A DNA stretch of 64,000 bases from Musa acuminata AAA Group (GCF_036884655.1 NC_088356.1:17416001-17480000), one strand, 5' to 3'; counted from the first letter of the stretch, positions 1-11,592 are shown. Made by a program: numbers and translations. The notes: a model not told the origin generated them from the sequence alone.

Positions 1-1289
1 TCTCGATAGGTAATGCTATTCGAATAGCAAGCTTACTATTTAGGAAGTTAGTAGTACTGCCCGTGTCGATGAAAACAGTGATCAGTTGTTGTTTGAGAAG
101 GCCTCCAACTTTCATCGTTTGCGGGTTTGAGTAGCCGGTTAGTGCGTGTACTATAACGTCAGTCAGTTGTGACTCTTCTTCCACATATTCTTTATGTTCA
201 AGGTTCTCTTCTGAATGTTTAATGACCTCTTTTTCTATTGGTTCAATCATAAGAAGTCTCCCTTTCATGTTTGCGGGTTTGAGTAGCCAGCTAGTGTGTG
301 TACTGTAACGTCGGTCGGTTGTGACTCTTCTTCCGTATCTTCTTCGTTATGTTTAAGGCTCTCTTTTGAATGCTCAATGACCTCTTCTTCTACTGGTTCA
401 ATCAAAAGAAGTCTCCCTTTTCTACAGCAATACTTGTAACTCCATGGCTCGTCGCAATGCCAACATAACTACTTCGCAGATTGCTCCCGAAGCTCTTCTC
501 TTGTCAACTTCTTTGGTGTAGGGACTCGATCGACAGTAGGGGGGCTGAGGGCTTCAGTATTTCTGGTTGAGGAGCAACTCTAGTCCTCCAAGCTTCATGA
601 TTCAATCGCTCCTCTTGATGTCGTGCGAAAGAGATGGCTGTCATAAACGTGTACGGTTGTCGCGCTTTAACTTCTCCCCGGATCTCTGGCTTCAAGCCCT
701 TAATGAAGGTCCTCAATAGCTGTTTTTGAGACCAATCATGAGTTTAATTAGATAACCTTTCAAACCTGGTTTGGTACTCCTGAATGGTGGAGGTTTGTCG
801 GATCTTTGCTAATTGTCCGTCAATATTCTCGTAATCGGTTGGTCTGAAGCGGATCAGCAATCCTTCTTTGAATTGTCATCATGAAAGGACTCTATAAGTG
901 TGTTCAAATTAGTCAAACCACTGTATAGCATCCCCTTCAAGATGTATAGCTACAATTTTCACCATAGATGCGTCCGCGGTTTTATGGTACCAAAAATATC
1001 GCTCCGCACACGAAATCCAACCAATTGGGTCTCCTTCCCATCTAGGGAAGTCCACCCTCATGTGTGGATAGTTGGGATCGATCATAGAACCTCCCATCTT
1101 TTGGAAGTCATCTCTTCGGGCTTGGTGCGATTGGGCAGAGCTCTCTCCTTGGTGTGATTTCTTCGGGCTTAGTGGTCGGCCCAATCTGAGTTCAGTAAAG
1201 AGTGTCCGAATCGTATCCTCCATTCGAGCCTCAAAGACTTCGAATTTAGTATTGATTTCCTCCTTAGATGTCATAGTATATGCCTCCAA
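1..1289 (-). pseudogene. Ty3/gypsy gag and start of protease, degenerate
   Basis: On the minus strand the gag polyprotein starts near 1289 (MEAYTMTSKEEI), has a helical N-terminal part, and reads through a retrotransposon gag domain with DFPRWEGDP and AIQWFD down to 909. It resumes in another frame at about 716-504 (FIKGLKPEIR, FARHQEERLNHEAW). A CCHC-type knuckle reading CWHCDEPWSYKYCC lies at 424-467, just after an in-frame TAG at 469-471. The aspartic protease signature DTGS is encoded at 56-67. At least one stop, one frame change near 900-720 and a 152-bp duplication break the frame, so no intact polyprotein can be made. The protease, reverse transcriptase and integrase would continue left of the window. 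Family assignment to Ty3/gypsy rests on the gag and DEPW-type knuckle; the clade is not resolved. Confidence 0.85.
118..421. repeat. 152-bp direct tandem duplication in gypsy gag-protease linker
   Basis: The word tttgcgggtttgagtagcc recurs at 118 and 270, a 152-bp period. The two copies run in parallel through tgactcttcttcc, tcaatgacctctt and aagaagtctccctttt, with scattered substitutions. The unit is not a multiple of three, so it shifts the minus-strand frame between the zinc knuckle and the DTGS protease motif. It reads as an old unequal-crossover or slippage duplication inside a dead element. Confidence 0.8.
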
Positions 1290-2606
1290 ATCTATGATGT
1301 TATGATCTCTCTTTTGTTGTCGGGTTAAAGGCGTGTATAGGTTGAGAGAGGTGATGGTCGAAAGGGTTGGTGGATTGGTAGATGTAGGCTGCGGTTTAGG
1401 CTTGTTTTATGGCTGTTTTGGGTGCAGTTTAAGGGTGTGGTTTAGTGGAGTTTTAGGGCTGTGGATGAAAGTTATGAATCTGTGGTAGATGGTAGCAAAA
1501 GTTTGATAGAAATAAGTGGAAGTTCCAGCAAGTATGTGTTGTCTTATAAGAGTAGAATTGTCGTCGAAGAAATAACGGTTTCTCGACATAATTTCCACCA
1601 AAAACTTGAGACAATTGAGGAGGGAATTGATAGCAAAATCACAGTTTATATGATAGCAAGGATATCTAATTTAATCAAGAAAATTTTGACAGTATAACAG
1701 CAAGGAAATTGGTGCAAGTTGCGATTGCAGAATTCTAGTCGAGAAATTTCAGCGGGTTACGATGAAAATTTGCAGCAGCACAAAATCATTTTTAGAGATG
1801 AATTTCTTAATAGATCAATCTTATATGGAAGCCAAGATGATCTATAAAGTGTATAAGAAATTTTATTCAAAAAAGATTACAAATAGATGGGTTAAGGCAA
1901 CAATATGCAGCTGAAATTTTCTGCAGCACAGATTTTTAAATATAGCAGATTGGACATAAAAGATCAGTGGTTTATATTGAGAATTTTTTGATGAAACCAA
2001 AGGGAATTCCACTGTTAGGAAGTGTCAAAACTATCATAAAAATTTCGTAGAGATTTGGATAGAAACAATGTAGTATCAAGATCAAATAAACAGTGCTATG
2101 CGGTTGAAATTTTACAGTGCAGATTTTCAAGTATAGCAGATTAGACGTAAAATATCAATGGTTTATATTGAGAATTTTTTGACAAAGCCAAAGGAAATCT
2201 ACTATTAGGAAATGTCAAAGATGTCATAAAAATTTCGTAGAGATTTGGATAGAAAAAACATAGTAGCAAGATTAAACAGACAGTGCTATACGGTTGGAAT
2301 TCTGCAATGTATCTTTCATCGTAGAGATGAAAACTTTATGACGAAAAGTTTATGCAGCAATATAGAAATAATTTTTTTGGGATTTTCAAATAAGGATAAC
2401 TAAATTGCAGCAGCAGTAAGGTAGAAAACCAGAACCTGTTGCAATTCACGGGGAGATCAAAGGATGATCCGTGGTGGTGGAGATGACGGCAGAATTTGGT
2501 AACGATCTCTTAAGCAATTGTGGGAATTGCTTTGGGTGGTTGTGGAGGGTTGATGGATGGCTGTGGAAGGGTAGCGAGACGCCAAGAATGTTGCTCTGAT
2601 ACTAGG
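1290..2606 (-). other. Untranslated leader of the gypsy element
   Basis: This stretch lies between the 5' LTR and the gag start of the minus-strand gypsy element. I see no coding similarity. It contains a degenerate internal repeat: the phrase agaattttttgaYRaaRccaaaggaaatYcactRttaggaa-like text occurs near 1980-2030 and again near 2170-2215, followed each time by gtcataaaaatttcgtagagatttggatag. This implies an old duplication of about 185 bp in the leader. Confidence 0.55.
2593..2604 (-). other. Primer binding site of the gypsy element
   Basis: Read on the minus strand this is TAGTATCAGAGC, one base off TGGTATCAGAGC, the complement of the 3' end of initiator tRNA-Met that plant LTR elements use to prime reverse transcription. 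It sits two bases inside the 5' LTR, the expected position, which fixes the element's orientation as minus. Confidence 0.75.
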
Positions 2607-3000
2607 TGTTAGAACCCTTGCATATTCTAAACTTGGGGTTGATCTCTTTAGGGGATCGGCCTCCTTGGAACTCTATAGGGGTTCCTTCCTTCAAGTTGCT
2701 GCTCAAAGGCTGTAGAAAAGATTCATTTATTGCTTATCAAAAGAGGAGGAATACATAGCTATTTATAGGGTTTCTAAACCCTAACTCCTAATAGGACTCA
2801 TATTCAAGACTCCTACTTCTAACCAACTCCTAATAGGACTTCTACTCAAGACTCCTATTCCTTTACAACTCCTAATTCTTCTCTAAGAAACAACCTCCTA
2901 ACACTAGCCGGCCTCTTCACCTCTTTAATAGGGTTCGGCTTAGGTAGGTTTTACATGAATGTCCCTCTCAATTAGGACTCTCCTAGCTAGAGTCCTAACA
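2607..3000 (-). repeat. 5' LTR of the gypsy element
   Basis: The segment begins tgttagaaccc and ends gagtcctaaca, so it has TG...CA ends and short inverted termini (TGTTAG/CTAACA). It is 394 bp. The PBS lies next to its left border, so it is the upstream LTR of a minus-strand element whose other LTR is outside the window. The element landed in or just after a copia RNase H remnant at 3001. Confidence 0.75.
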
Positions 3001-3112
3001 CAATCACCTATATGTCTGATCCCCATCAAACCCCTATGATTCTCAAAGACAATCTAAGCTAATGACTTTATCAATGGATCTGTAATGTTATCTTCGGATG
3101 AAACTCTTTCTA
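3001..3112 (-). pseudogene. Copia RNase H C-terminal remnant
   Basis: Minus-strand translation gives VSSEDNITDPL followed, after a stop, by GIRHIGDW. This is the recognisable end of a copia polyprotein (family pattern: V-S-S/T-E-D-N-I-A-D-P-L-T-K, then M-G-I-R). Only this tail survives. It is flanked by the gypsy LTR on the left and directly by an LTR end on the right, which is not a normal element order. I infer that the internal region of a copia element was deleted between its 5' LTR and the end of pol. Confidence 0.6.
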
Positions 3113-4115
3113 AAAGATTGTGTTACCTAGGGAGATCGTATATCTATGTTTCCCTGCAGATCTCTAGGAGAGGGTGAAGGAAGTCAAACGTCCTCCTCTC
3201 TAGTAGTGATCCATACAGTAGGGCTGTAACGACGCTCCTCAAAACTCTAGGCCTGCTCTGAGGTAGAGAGGGAGAGGAGAATAGGAGAGGTAAGCAAAAG
3301 CTCTAGCATATGAACCACTAAATCCCTCCTATTTATATAGGTTCTTTATCAACTTAACCCTAATAGATCCTCCCCTGTTGTGTATTGGATCTTCATCCAA
3401 CTACCCAAGCCTCTTAGATTAGTGGATCTCTATCCAATAATCTCTCATGGTTCAAGGGCTTATTAGATATCCAATAAGATAGGGGCTCCGACGGATATCT
3501 CATATCCAAACCTCTACTCATCGCAATGCCTACCATATGTGTGTGACCCTCTAGGTCCAATATCGAGCTGGCTATGAGTCATACTTGTCAGAACTCCTTC
3601 TAGCTCAATGAATTATTATCTCCATAACAATTCACTCGACTCATCAATTGCGGACATACTAGGCCACTATGTCGCAATCCCCAAACGATACAAGGGAATC
3701 CAATCTATTAGACCTATCTATTCTCAGTTACCATGTCCCTATAGTCCCTCGTCCATCTAATATCCTAGAGACCGTATGTCAAGTATGGTGTTGTCAAACT
3801 CATACGGTTTCTACTCGGGTCTTGCTCTAATCGGATTCTCCCAGAGAACTCTTTCTCTCTCAATCCGAATGGCCCTAGCTAGGGATTTATCTAAGCAAGA
3901 ACACATAGGATATTTCTCTCATGACACCGAGAGTGGATGATCCTCTATCGACACTCAATAGCCCTCGTAAGGTTGACTGTCACTCCCGATGACTGATTGT
4001 ACTAGATATAGGACATCCAAACATATAAGTATGGTATCAAAGAATGGAGCACTCATACAGGATATCCTTAGTGTCTCAAGTCTAAGGACCAGATATACCA
4101 CTAGGACTACGAAAT
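3113..4115 (-). repeat. Long copia-type LTR 'A', distal part (interrupted)
   Basis: Read on the minus strand this continues the sequence at 13363-13670 once the Sirevirus is removed, forming a roughly 1.3-kb LTR that starts TGTGATGTCC and ends at ...CTAGGTAACA. A TATA-like box (cctatttatatagg, about 3329-3342) precedes a CT-rich transcribed leader, as in an LTR promoter. A related LTR in the opposite orientation lies at 13800-14487, and the two share long blocks (for example gtgtgaccctctaggtccaatat). Confidence 0.6.
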
Positions 4116-5824
4116 TGTTAGGATCAAGAGCACTAAGAGGGGGGGGGGGGGGGGGGGTGAATTAGTGCAGCGAAAATCTTTCACTATTAAAATCGAAAGC
4201 TGCGTTCGTTTGATAAAAACGATTTCGATGTAAAAGCCGATTCTAAGATTACTTTAACTTAAGATTAAGTGAGATGACGTTAAAGTAAATCTAGGAAGGC
4301 AGTTTGTAGTTTATGATGAAAATCAGAATACAAGCGCAAACTGAAATGCGACGTTCGTACGATAAAACCGGTTTACGTCTAAATGCCAATTTTAAAGATA
4401 CTGAACTTTGAGATATGTTTTATAAATGCGCAGAAGGCAGTTTGCAGTTATGATTGAAATCAAAACGTAAACGTAAACTGAAATGTAATGATCGTACGAA
4501 AAAGCTGATTTACGTCTAAACGCATATTCAGAAAGCTCTGAACTTAGAAACTCGTTCGTAAAAGCGCAGAAGGCAGTAGCTATTTAGGAGGTTTGCAGTA
4601 AAGATAAAATGCTCAAAGTAAATGCAAACTGAGATTTAGAGTGGTTCGGTCAATCTTGACCTACTCCACTTTTGGCTTCCTCCACCGACGAGGTCACCGA
4701 CGTCAACTAGAGGCCTTCCTTCAATAGGCGAAGGCCAACCACCCTTTTACAGTTTCACTCCTTTTGACGGGCTTAGGAGACAACCCTTACAGAAATTTTC
4801 TCTCCTCTCTTTACAACTCAAAACTTTGAAGAATAGAGGGAGGAGAACTTTTGGCCTTTACAACAATTTTGAGCTCTAAGAATCACAGAAAAAGAACAAG
4901 ATTTCGAGTGTAAGTTATGCTCTTTCAGTGCTAAATGGGTGGGGTATTTATAGGCCCCAACCTAGTTCAAATTTGGAGCTCAAAACTGTCAATTCCCGGA
5001 ATTCCGGGATCAGGCGGTTGCACCTCCTGACTGGGGCGGTTGCACCGCCTGGCAGAGCTCGAAGACTGAGCCTCTGGGCGGTGCTACCTCTGTCAGGGGC
5101 GGTTGCACCTCTCTGCCAGAGCTCGAAGACCGAGCTCAGGCGGTGCTACCTCCTATTAGGGGAGGTTGCACCGCCCAGTCTCGCTCGGAGACTGAGCCCA
5201 GGCGGTGCTACCTCCTGGCTGGGGCGGTTGCACCGCCCAGTCTCCCTGGGAGACTTAGCCCAGGCGGTGCTACCTCCTGGCTTGGGCGGTTGCACCTCCC
5301 ACAACAATCAGGGTCCGAATGGGTAGATCCATTCGGCCCAATTTGGGTTTTTCAGGGGCCCAATTGCCCCAAGATTAAGCTAATGGGATCACCTCCCATT
5401 TCCAACTTAATCATTGTGCTAACTACGATAAATCCTAAGACAATTTCTGCAGCTTGCTCCGGTGCGTCAATCGCTTCTTGCGGCGAGTTTCCGGCGAACT
5501 TCCGTCGATCATCCGATGAACTATCGGTGATGCTCCTGCGGACTTCCGGCAAACTCCTGGACTTGCGACGATCCACTTGGCGAGTTCCGACGAGCTTCCT
5601 TTGGCAAGCTTATGGACTTCTCGGATTTGTTCCCGCAGAACCTCCGACGACTGTCCGAACTTCCGTCGAACTCTCGAACTCCCAACGTGATCATTGTCTT
5701 GACTCCGGCGCAACTCCTACTGCATGTCTAACTTTCATCGTAGTTAATCCTGCACACTTATCTCAACACATAGATTAGACAACAAATGACAATTGACTTC
5801 ATCATCAAAATCCGAGATTCAACA
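4116..5824 (-). repeat. 3' LTR of the Sirevirus element (1709 bp)
   Basis: The borders match the other LTR: tgttaggatcaagagcac at one end and cgagattcaaca at the other. A run of 19 G at 4139-4157 follows ctaaga. GC-rich short repeats lie at about 5005-5310. Compared with the right LTR it lacks one repeat unit of roughly 60 bp and carries scattered substitutions. Confidence 0.9.
5005..5315. repeat. GC-rich internal tandem repeats of the Sirevirus LTR (3' copy)
   Basis: Alternating blocks ggcggttgcaccgcc, ggcggtgctacctcctg and gagctcgaagac / ctcggagactgagcc recur about every 50-60 bp. The GGCGGT...ACCGCC core is self-complementary. The same array is present at 12480-12840 in the other LTR with one extra unit. 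Confidence 0.8.
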
Positions 5825-6910
5825 ATCTCCCCCTTTTTGATGATGACAATCAATTGATAATGGAGTTAACCTTAACTCCCCCTGTCTATATGTCATACTT
5901 GAGATAAGTCATTCTTGAATTCAAAACCTTAAGAATTCAAGAGACATATTGATAAGTTAAAATCATTTGAACTTATCAATATTCCCATCATGATTCCTAT
6001 CATGATGTATCTCTCTGAAGATGATGTCAAGGCTTGACATTCATTTTCAAATTTTACATTACAAGTTTGAATGATGGTAATAGTAACAATTCATCATATT
6101 GTAAGATATCAGCATGTAAAACTGTGAAGTAAGATTTTGATATCATTACATGATGTACACATTTCAAGTACACATTTCAAATATTTTAACAAGTATTGCA
6201 TTTCATCACACGGTAAGATATCAACTCGTAAAATTACGATGCAAGTTTTTTGTTTGATATCTTGACACGATACAAGGCATAATGCAAATCATAGCATATA
6301 TCTCTTGGTGATGCAAGCATGGCATAATTATAGCATCAGTGTTTATAGCATCAATTCATATATTTCTCCCCCTTTGTCATCAACAAAAAGCATGGTAGTT
6401 GTTATATTAAGAGAACAATACAAGTAAATTTTGAGTATAAGTGCGATGATTGTTTCATGCCTTTACTTGATTCATGTTATTTCCAATAGTAAATGATAGG
6501 AAATTAATTGTTCAAGCACATAAAGGAAAACATGATATGTTGATTGTTTGATTCATGCTATTTGTGAGTTTGCTTTGAGTCAAGATATGTGAAACAACTT
6601 TTTGTAAATAGAAATACTATCATCCATATTTCAAGATGGAATCATTTCATCAAATCCATTTCAGAAAAATATTTTTCATAAGAGTGTACGAGAAAATCCG
6701 ATTTTTAGCATTCCAATTGTTAAGCGAATCCGAAAATAAAATTAACTCTTTCATGCATTCGGACAAGACTATGCTACAGAATTTCAAATACAATCAAAAG
6801 ACAAAACATTTTTGTATTCAACACATAATTTCCAACATGTTATTTAGGCATGTAATGGCAGTCAATTGATTTGATCATTCAATAAAGTCCGAAAGATAAT
6901 TTTAACTAGT
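5825..6910 (-). other. Post-pol noncoding region with several polypurine tracts
   Basis: Between RNase H and the 3' LTR there is 1.1 kb without coding similarity. Purine-rich tracts, read on the minus strand, occur next to the LTR (AAAAAGGGGGAGA, about 5826-5840), near 5874 (AGGGGGAG) and near 6363-6378 (gacaaagggggagaa). Multiple such tracts are a known Sirevirus feature. Short AT-rich direct repeats around 6100-6300 (gatatcaRcaYgtaaaa) are also visible. Confidence 0.7.
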
Positions 6911-7701
6911 TTATGTGTTCGGACACATCAACATTCCTAATTCTCTTCTTATGAAATCAAATTGTTCTTCACTTAGAGGTTTTGTAAAAATATCGGCTAG
7001 TTGATGTTTAGTGTCAATGAACTCTATGATTACATCATGATTAGTAACATGATCTCGTATAAAGTGATGTCTAATATCAATATGTTTTGTTCTTGAGTGT
7101 TGTATAGGATTCTTTGTTAAGCATATTGCACTTGTGTTATCACATTTAATGGGAATATTTTTAAGATGAACTTTATAATCTTCTAAAGTGTTTTTCATCC
7201 ATACAACTTGTGCACAGATTGCACTTGCTGCAATATATTCAGCTTCGGTTGTTGATAGTGCAACCGAGTTTTGTTTCTTAGATGACCAGGAAACAAGGGC
7301 ATGTCCTAAAAATTGACATGTTCCTGATGTGCTTTTTCTATCTAGTCTACAGCCAGCAAAGTCTGCATCAGCATAAGCAATTAACTCAAGATTTTCTGAT
7401 TTTGGGTACCATAATCCTAGATTTGTGGTACCATTAAGATATCTAAGTATTCTTTTAACTGCTTTGAGATGAGATATCTTAGGGTTTGATTGAAATCTAG
7501 CACAAAGTCCTACACTGAACATGATGTCTGGTCTAGTTGCAGTGAGGTAAAGTAAACTTCCTATCATACCCCTATAAGTTTTTTGATCGAAACTTTCTCC
7601 ACTTTCATCAATTTCTAACTTAGTGGAGGTGCTCATAGGAGTGTCAATAGCTTTTGAGTTATTCATATTAAATTTTTTTAGTAAATTCATAGCATATTTA
7701 G
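6911..7701 (-). pseudogene. Sirevirus RNase H and pol C terminus
   Basis: The minus-strand frame encodes the reverse-transcriptase connection and RNase H: YRGMIGSLLYLTATRPDI, YADADFAGC, RKSTSGTCQFLG, SWSSKKQNSVALSTTEAEY, and TKHIDIRHHFIRDHV through QLADIFTKPL. The catalytic Asp of ADADFAG and Glu of TEAEY are present. The polyprotein ends with LGMLMCPNT at 6911. Upstream, an in-frame TAA around 7700 replaces the codon expected between FIS and TKYAM, so this block is separated from the reverse transcriptase by a nonsense change. Confidence 0.88.
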
Positions 7702-7702
7702 T

Positions 7703-9020
7703 TTAACTAATAAAGATGTCATTGCTTAGTTGTTTGATTTGTAAACCTAAGAAGAATGTTAACTCTCCTATTAAACTCATTTCAAATTCAAGACTCATAG
7801 TTTTAGCAAAAGATTCACAAAGAGATTCATTCTTAGAACCAAAGATAATATCATCAACAAAAATCTGAACAATGAGAAAATTATTTTCAAAATTCTTGAT
7901 GAATAATGTAGTATCAGCCTTGCCTTTTATGAAATTATTTTCAATAAGAAAAGAACTAAGTCTCTCATACCAAGCCCTCGGAGCTTGTTTTAAACCATAT
8001 AGAGCTTTAGTTAATCTAAACACATGATTAGGGAGGCTATTATTTTCAAATCCAAGATTGTTCAACATAGACTTCTTCAGAAATAAAACCATTAAGAAAA
8101 GCGCTTTTAACATCCATTTGAAATAGCTTAAAATTATTACTACTAGCGTAGGCAAGGAGCATCCTTATGGCTTCTAATCGAGCCATAGGAGCGAAGGTTT
8201 CTTCGTAATCAATACCTTCTTCTTGGTTGAAACCTTTGGCCACTAGTCTAGCCTTGTTTCTAACCACGATACCATTTTCATCTTGCTTGTTTCTAAAGAC
8301 CCATTTAGTACCAATAACTAAATGGTCATTTGGCCTAGGAACAAGCTTCCACACCTCATTTCTCTCAAATTGATTTAATTCATCTTGCATTGCGATAATC
8401 CATGAATCATCTTTCATGGCTTCGTCAACGCATTTGGGTTCAATTTGGGAGAGAAAAGCGGTGTTGGCACAAAAATTTTTAAGAGAGGATCGTGTTTGAA
8501 CCCCCTTTGATGTGTCTCCTAAGATTAGCTCCTTAGGATGAGTATCTACATACTTCCAATCCTTGGGTAAGGATGTTTCGGAAGTGGATGCATTCAAGTT
8601 GCTAGTTGGAGACGGGGTTTCATTTAAATTCAAGGAATCAAAATTAACATCATCATCAAAATCGTTTTTCCTGATTTCGGAAATCTCATTGAAAACAACA
8701 TGAATGGATTCTTCAATAATTAATGTTCTTTTATTGAAGATACGAAAAACTTTAGAAACCGAAGAATAACCAAGAAAGATTCCTTCATCGGATTTAGCAT
8801 CAAATTTTCCTAAGTTATCTTTTTCATTCAAGATAAAGCACTTACACCCAAAGACTTTAAAATATGAAACATTGGGTTTTTTGTTGTTCCATAACTCATA
8901 AGGAGTTTTGGTGAGTAAGGGTCTAACTAGAACTCTATTCAAAATATAGCATGCAGTGTTTACGGCTTTAGCCCAAAAATATATGGGTAGGCTATGTTCA
9001 TTCAACATGGTTCTTGCCAT
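7703..9020 (-). pseudogene. Sirevirus reverse transcriptase with integrase C terminus
   Basis: From 9020 downward the frame reads the integrase C-terminal part ([24 protein letters not shown]) and then reverse transcriptase: [38 protein letters not shown], and DVKSAFLNG. Near 8046-8070 the frame shifts and RT continues as YGLKQAPRAWYERLSSFL and FVDDIIFG, the latter being the YVDD active site. All main RT motifs are readable, but the shift prevents a single polyprotein. Confidence 0.88.
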
Positions 9021-9538
9021 TTCTTGTAAATTTTAATTTTTTCTTTCTACTACTCCATTTTGTTGAGGATTTCTTGGAGTAGAGAAATTATGGTTGTATC
9101 CATTGAGTTCACAGAATTCTTAGAAATCATGGTTTTGAAATTCTCCACCATGATCACTTCTAATTGACGAAATCATAGAACCCTTCTCGTTTTGAACAAG
9201 TTTACAAAACTTGGTAAAAGATCAAAAGCATTCATTTTTCTGTTTTAAGAAGTAAGTCCATGTGTATCTACTATAGTCATCAATAATGACGAAGGCGTAT
9301 TTGCTACCTCCTAGGCTTGATGTAGAGATTGGTCCGAACAAGTCCATATGGATCAATTGTAAGGGCCTAGAGGTGCTTATTTGATTCTTAGATTTAAAAC
9401 TACCCTTAATTTGTTTACCTATTGGCAAGCATCACATACATTATCTTTGATGAACTTGATATGAGGAATTCCTCTTACAAGATCTTTAGATGATATTTAA
9501 GTGATTAGTTTCATGCTAGCATAACCTAATCTTCTATG
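9021..9538 (-). pseudogene. Sirevirus integrase core
   Basis: Readable pieces on the minus strand are HRRLGYASMKLI and VCDACQ (the HHCC zinc-binding region), LIHMDLFGPIS and FVIIDDYSRYTWTYFL, SDHGGEFQN, and NPQQNGVVERKN. The three DDE acidic residues are present. The second zinc-binding His (GHAS in the family) reads Tyr here, and there are a one-base deletion near 9425 and several stops, so the integrase is broken. Confidence 0.82.
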
Positions 9539-9958
9539 CTATAGCCAAGCATCCTCATTCAAAACCGAAAAACACATTTCATTACACAAATCATTGATGT
9601 CAATAGTGTATACATTATTTTGTTTTAATGCAATCATAGACATGGTTTTGTATGGTTTTTCAATGATGCAAGCATTAGATTCGAATCTAACAATGTATCC
9701 TTTATCACATAATTGACTAATGCTCAAGAGGTTATATTTTAAACCATCAACTAACAAAACATCTTCAATAAAAAAGTTGGATTTGTTACCTATGGTTCCT
9801 TTGCCAATGATTTTACCCTTGTTGTTGTCTCCGAAGGTGACATAGCCTTCGTCTATGCTAGTGAGCTTAGAGAATTGAGATGGATCTCCGGTCATATGCT
9901 TTGAGCATCCACTATCAAGGTACCATCTCTTGCTCCTAGCTTGCGATGGTATGGGTTT
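9539..9958 (-). pseudogene. Sirevirus aspartic protease
   Basis: The active-site stretch WYLDSGCSKHMTGD is encoded around 9890-9935, followed by VTFGDNNKGKIIGKGTIG and YNLLSISQLCDKGY, the standard copia protease and pre-integrase layout. It is in frame with gag except for a TAG at 9959-9961 between gag and protease. Confidence 0.85.
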
Positions 9959-11542
9959 CTACAAGAAAGGATGATTTTTAGGTACCCATTTGTTTTTGGG
10001 TGCCTCAAAGATAGATCTACATTGTTTATCATGTTGCATAGAGTTTATCATGGTTCCTTTAGGGACCCAAATTAATTTATTCGGACTAATCTTCTTGAAT
10101 GGACAATAATGCGTTTTGTGTCCAAGTTTGCAACAAAAGTTGCATTTGCTTTGGTGTCGAACATGTAAGATGGGGCCTTTTATGAAGGTGGTTGGATTTT
10201 GGTGAGGACTTCTCACAAATCCAATTCCACTTCTTTTGGGAACGTGACCCTTGTTTGCAAGGATCATATTTAATGACTTGCTACAAAACTCGAATTTCTT
10301 CAAGGTGTCCTTAAGTAGCAAGTTTTCCTTTTGGAGAGTTTCTAGATCATGGCATTTTATGCATGAGCTTAAACTATCATGATATTCAGCTTTTAACTTA
10401 TCGAAATTACAAATAAGACTATCATGCTCCTTTTTTAGCAATATGTATTTTCTACTAATTGTCTTACATTCATCAAATAATTCATGGAAAGCATTTAATA
10501 ATTCATGATAAGGTAAATCTGCATCAATTAAATCCGTTACCTCTTCTCCGATGGCCATTAGGGCGTAATGAGCAACTTGCTCGTTGTTAGACTCCTCTTC
10601 TTCGGATGCGCTCGAATCATCCCTTGTTGCTTTGAGCGCCTTCTTCTTTGGTATTCTCTTTTTGATTTGGGGACAATCACTCTTGTAGTGTCCCAGCTTT
10701 TTGCACTCATAGCAAATGACTTGATCCTTTTTGGGTTCAAGTTTGTTTTTTGTGTCATTCTTAAACTTGTTTCTTTTAATGAATTTTTTAAATTTTCTTG
10801 TTAGAAGTGCTAAGTCATCGTCACAGTCCTCATCACTTGAGTTTTCTCTCAAGTGGTCTTCTGAAGTTCTAAGTGTCATATCCTTCCTGTTCTTTAGAAG
10901 GATGTCTTCTTGCTCTTCATGAGCTTTGCAAGTCATCTCGTAGGTCATTAATGACCCAATTAGTTCTTCAAGAGGGAAGTTGTTTAGATCTTTCGCCTCT
11001 TAAATAGCAGTGACTTTAGGATCCCAACTTTTAGGAAGGGATCTTAGAATCTTATTTACGAGCTCAAAATCCGAAAAACTTTTTCCGAGTCCTTTTAGAC
11101 CGTTGACGACATCCGTGAAACGGGTAAACATGTCGCCAATAGTCTCACTCGGTTTCATCCGGAAAAGTTCAAAAGAGTGTAACAAAAGATTGATTTTTGA
11201 CTCTTTCACTCTACTTGTGCCTTCATGAGTCACTTCGAGTGTGTGCCAAATATCAAACGCGGTTTCACAAATCGAAACGCGATTAAACTCGTTTTTATCA
11301 AGTGCACAAAATAAGGCATTCATAGCCTTTGCATTAAGAGCGAAAGCCTTCTTCTCCAAATCATTCCAATCGATCATTAGAAGAGACGACTTCGAAAAAC
11401 TGTTTTCGACAAGATTCCAAAGTTCAAAATCCATAGAAATAAGAAAGATCCTCATTCGGGTCTTCCAATAGGTGTAGTCCGTCCCATTGAACATGGGTGG
11501 ACGTGTAATAGAATGGCCCTCTTGGTTTCCGACGTAAGCCAT
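9959..11542 (-). pseudogene. Sirevirus gag
   Basis: Gag starts at 11542 (MAYVGNQEGHSITRPPMFNG) with the copia gag core (YWKTRMRIFLIS, KAMNALFCALDKNEF, MKPSETIGDMFTRF). After AI the frame meets a TAA at about 10997-10999 and then continues in the same frame (EAKDLNNFPLEELIGSLMTYEM), so one Gln-to-stop change interrupts gag. Two zinc knuckles follow, CYECKKLGHYKSDC and CNFCCKLGHKTHYC, and the protein ends with WVPKNHPFL at 9962. About 525 codons, typical of large Sirevirus gags. Confidence 0.88.
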
Positions 11543-11578
11543 CTCTCTTGGGTTTTAATCCGTTTGAGAGTTAACCCC

Positions 11579-11590
11579 GCTCTGATACCA
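11579..11590 (-). other. Sirevirus primer binding site
   Basis: Minus-strand TGGTATCAGAGC is a perfect match to the initiator tRNA-Met complement and is separated from the LTR by two bases, as expected for copia elements. Confidence 0.92.
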
Positions 11591-11592
11591 AT

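Noticed and set aside
5005..5315. CRISPR-like array of GC repeats
   Set aside because: Units are not constant repeats with unique spacers, and this is plant retrotransposon LTR.
4928..5778. Long open frames across the GC-rich LTR repeats
   Set aside because: They follow the tandem repeat, occur again in the other LTR at 12450-13316 and show no protein-family pattern. They are composition effects.
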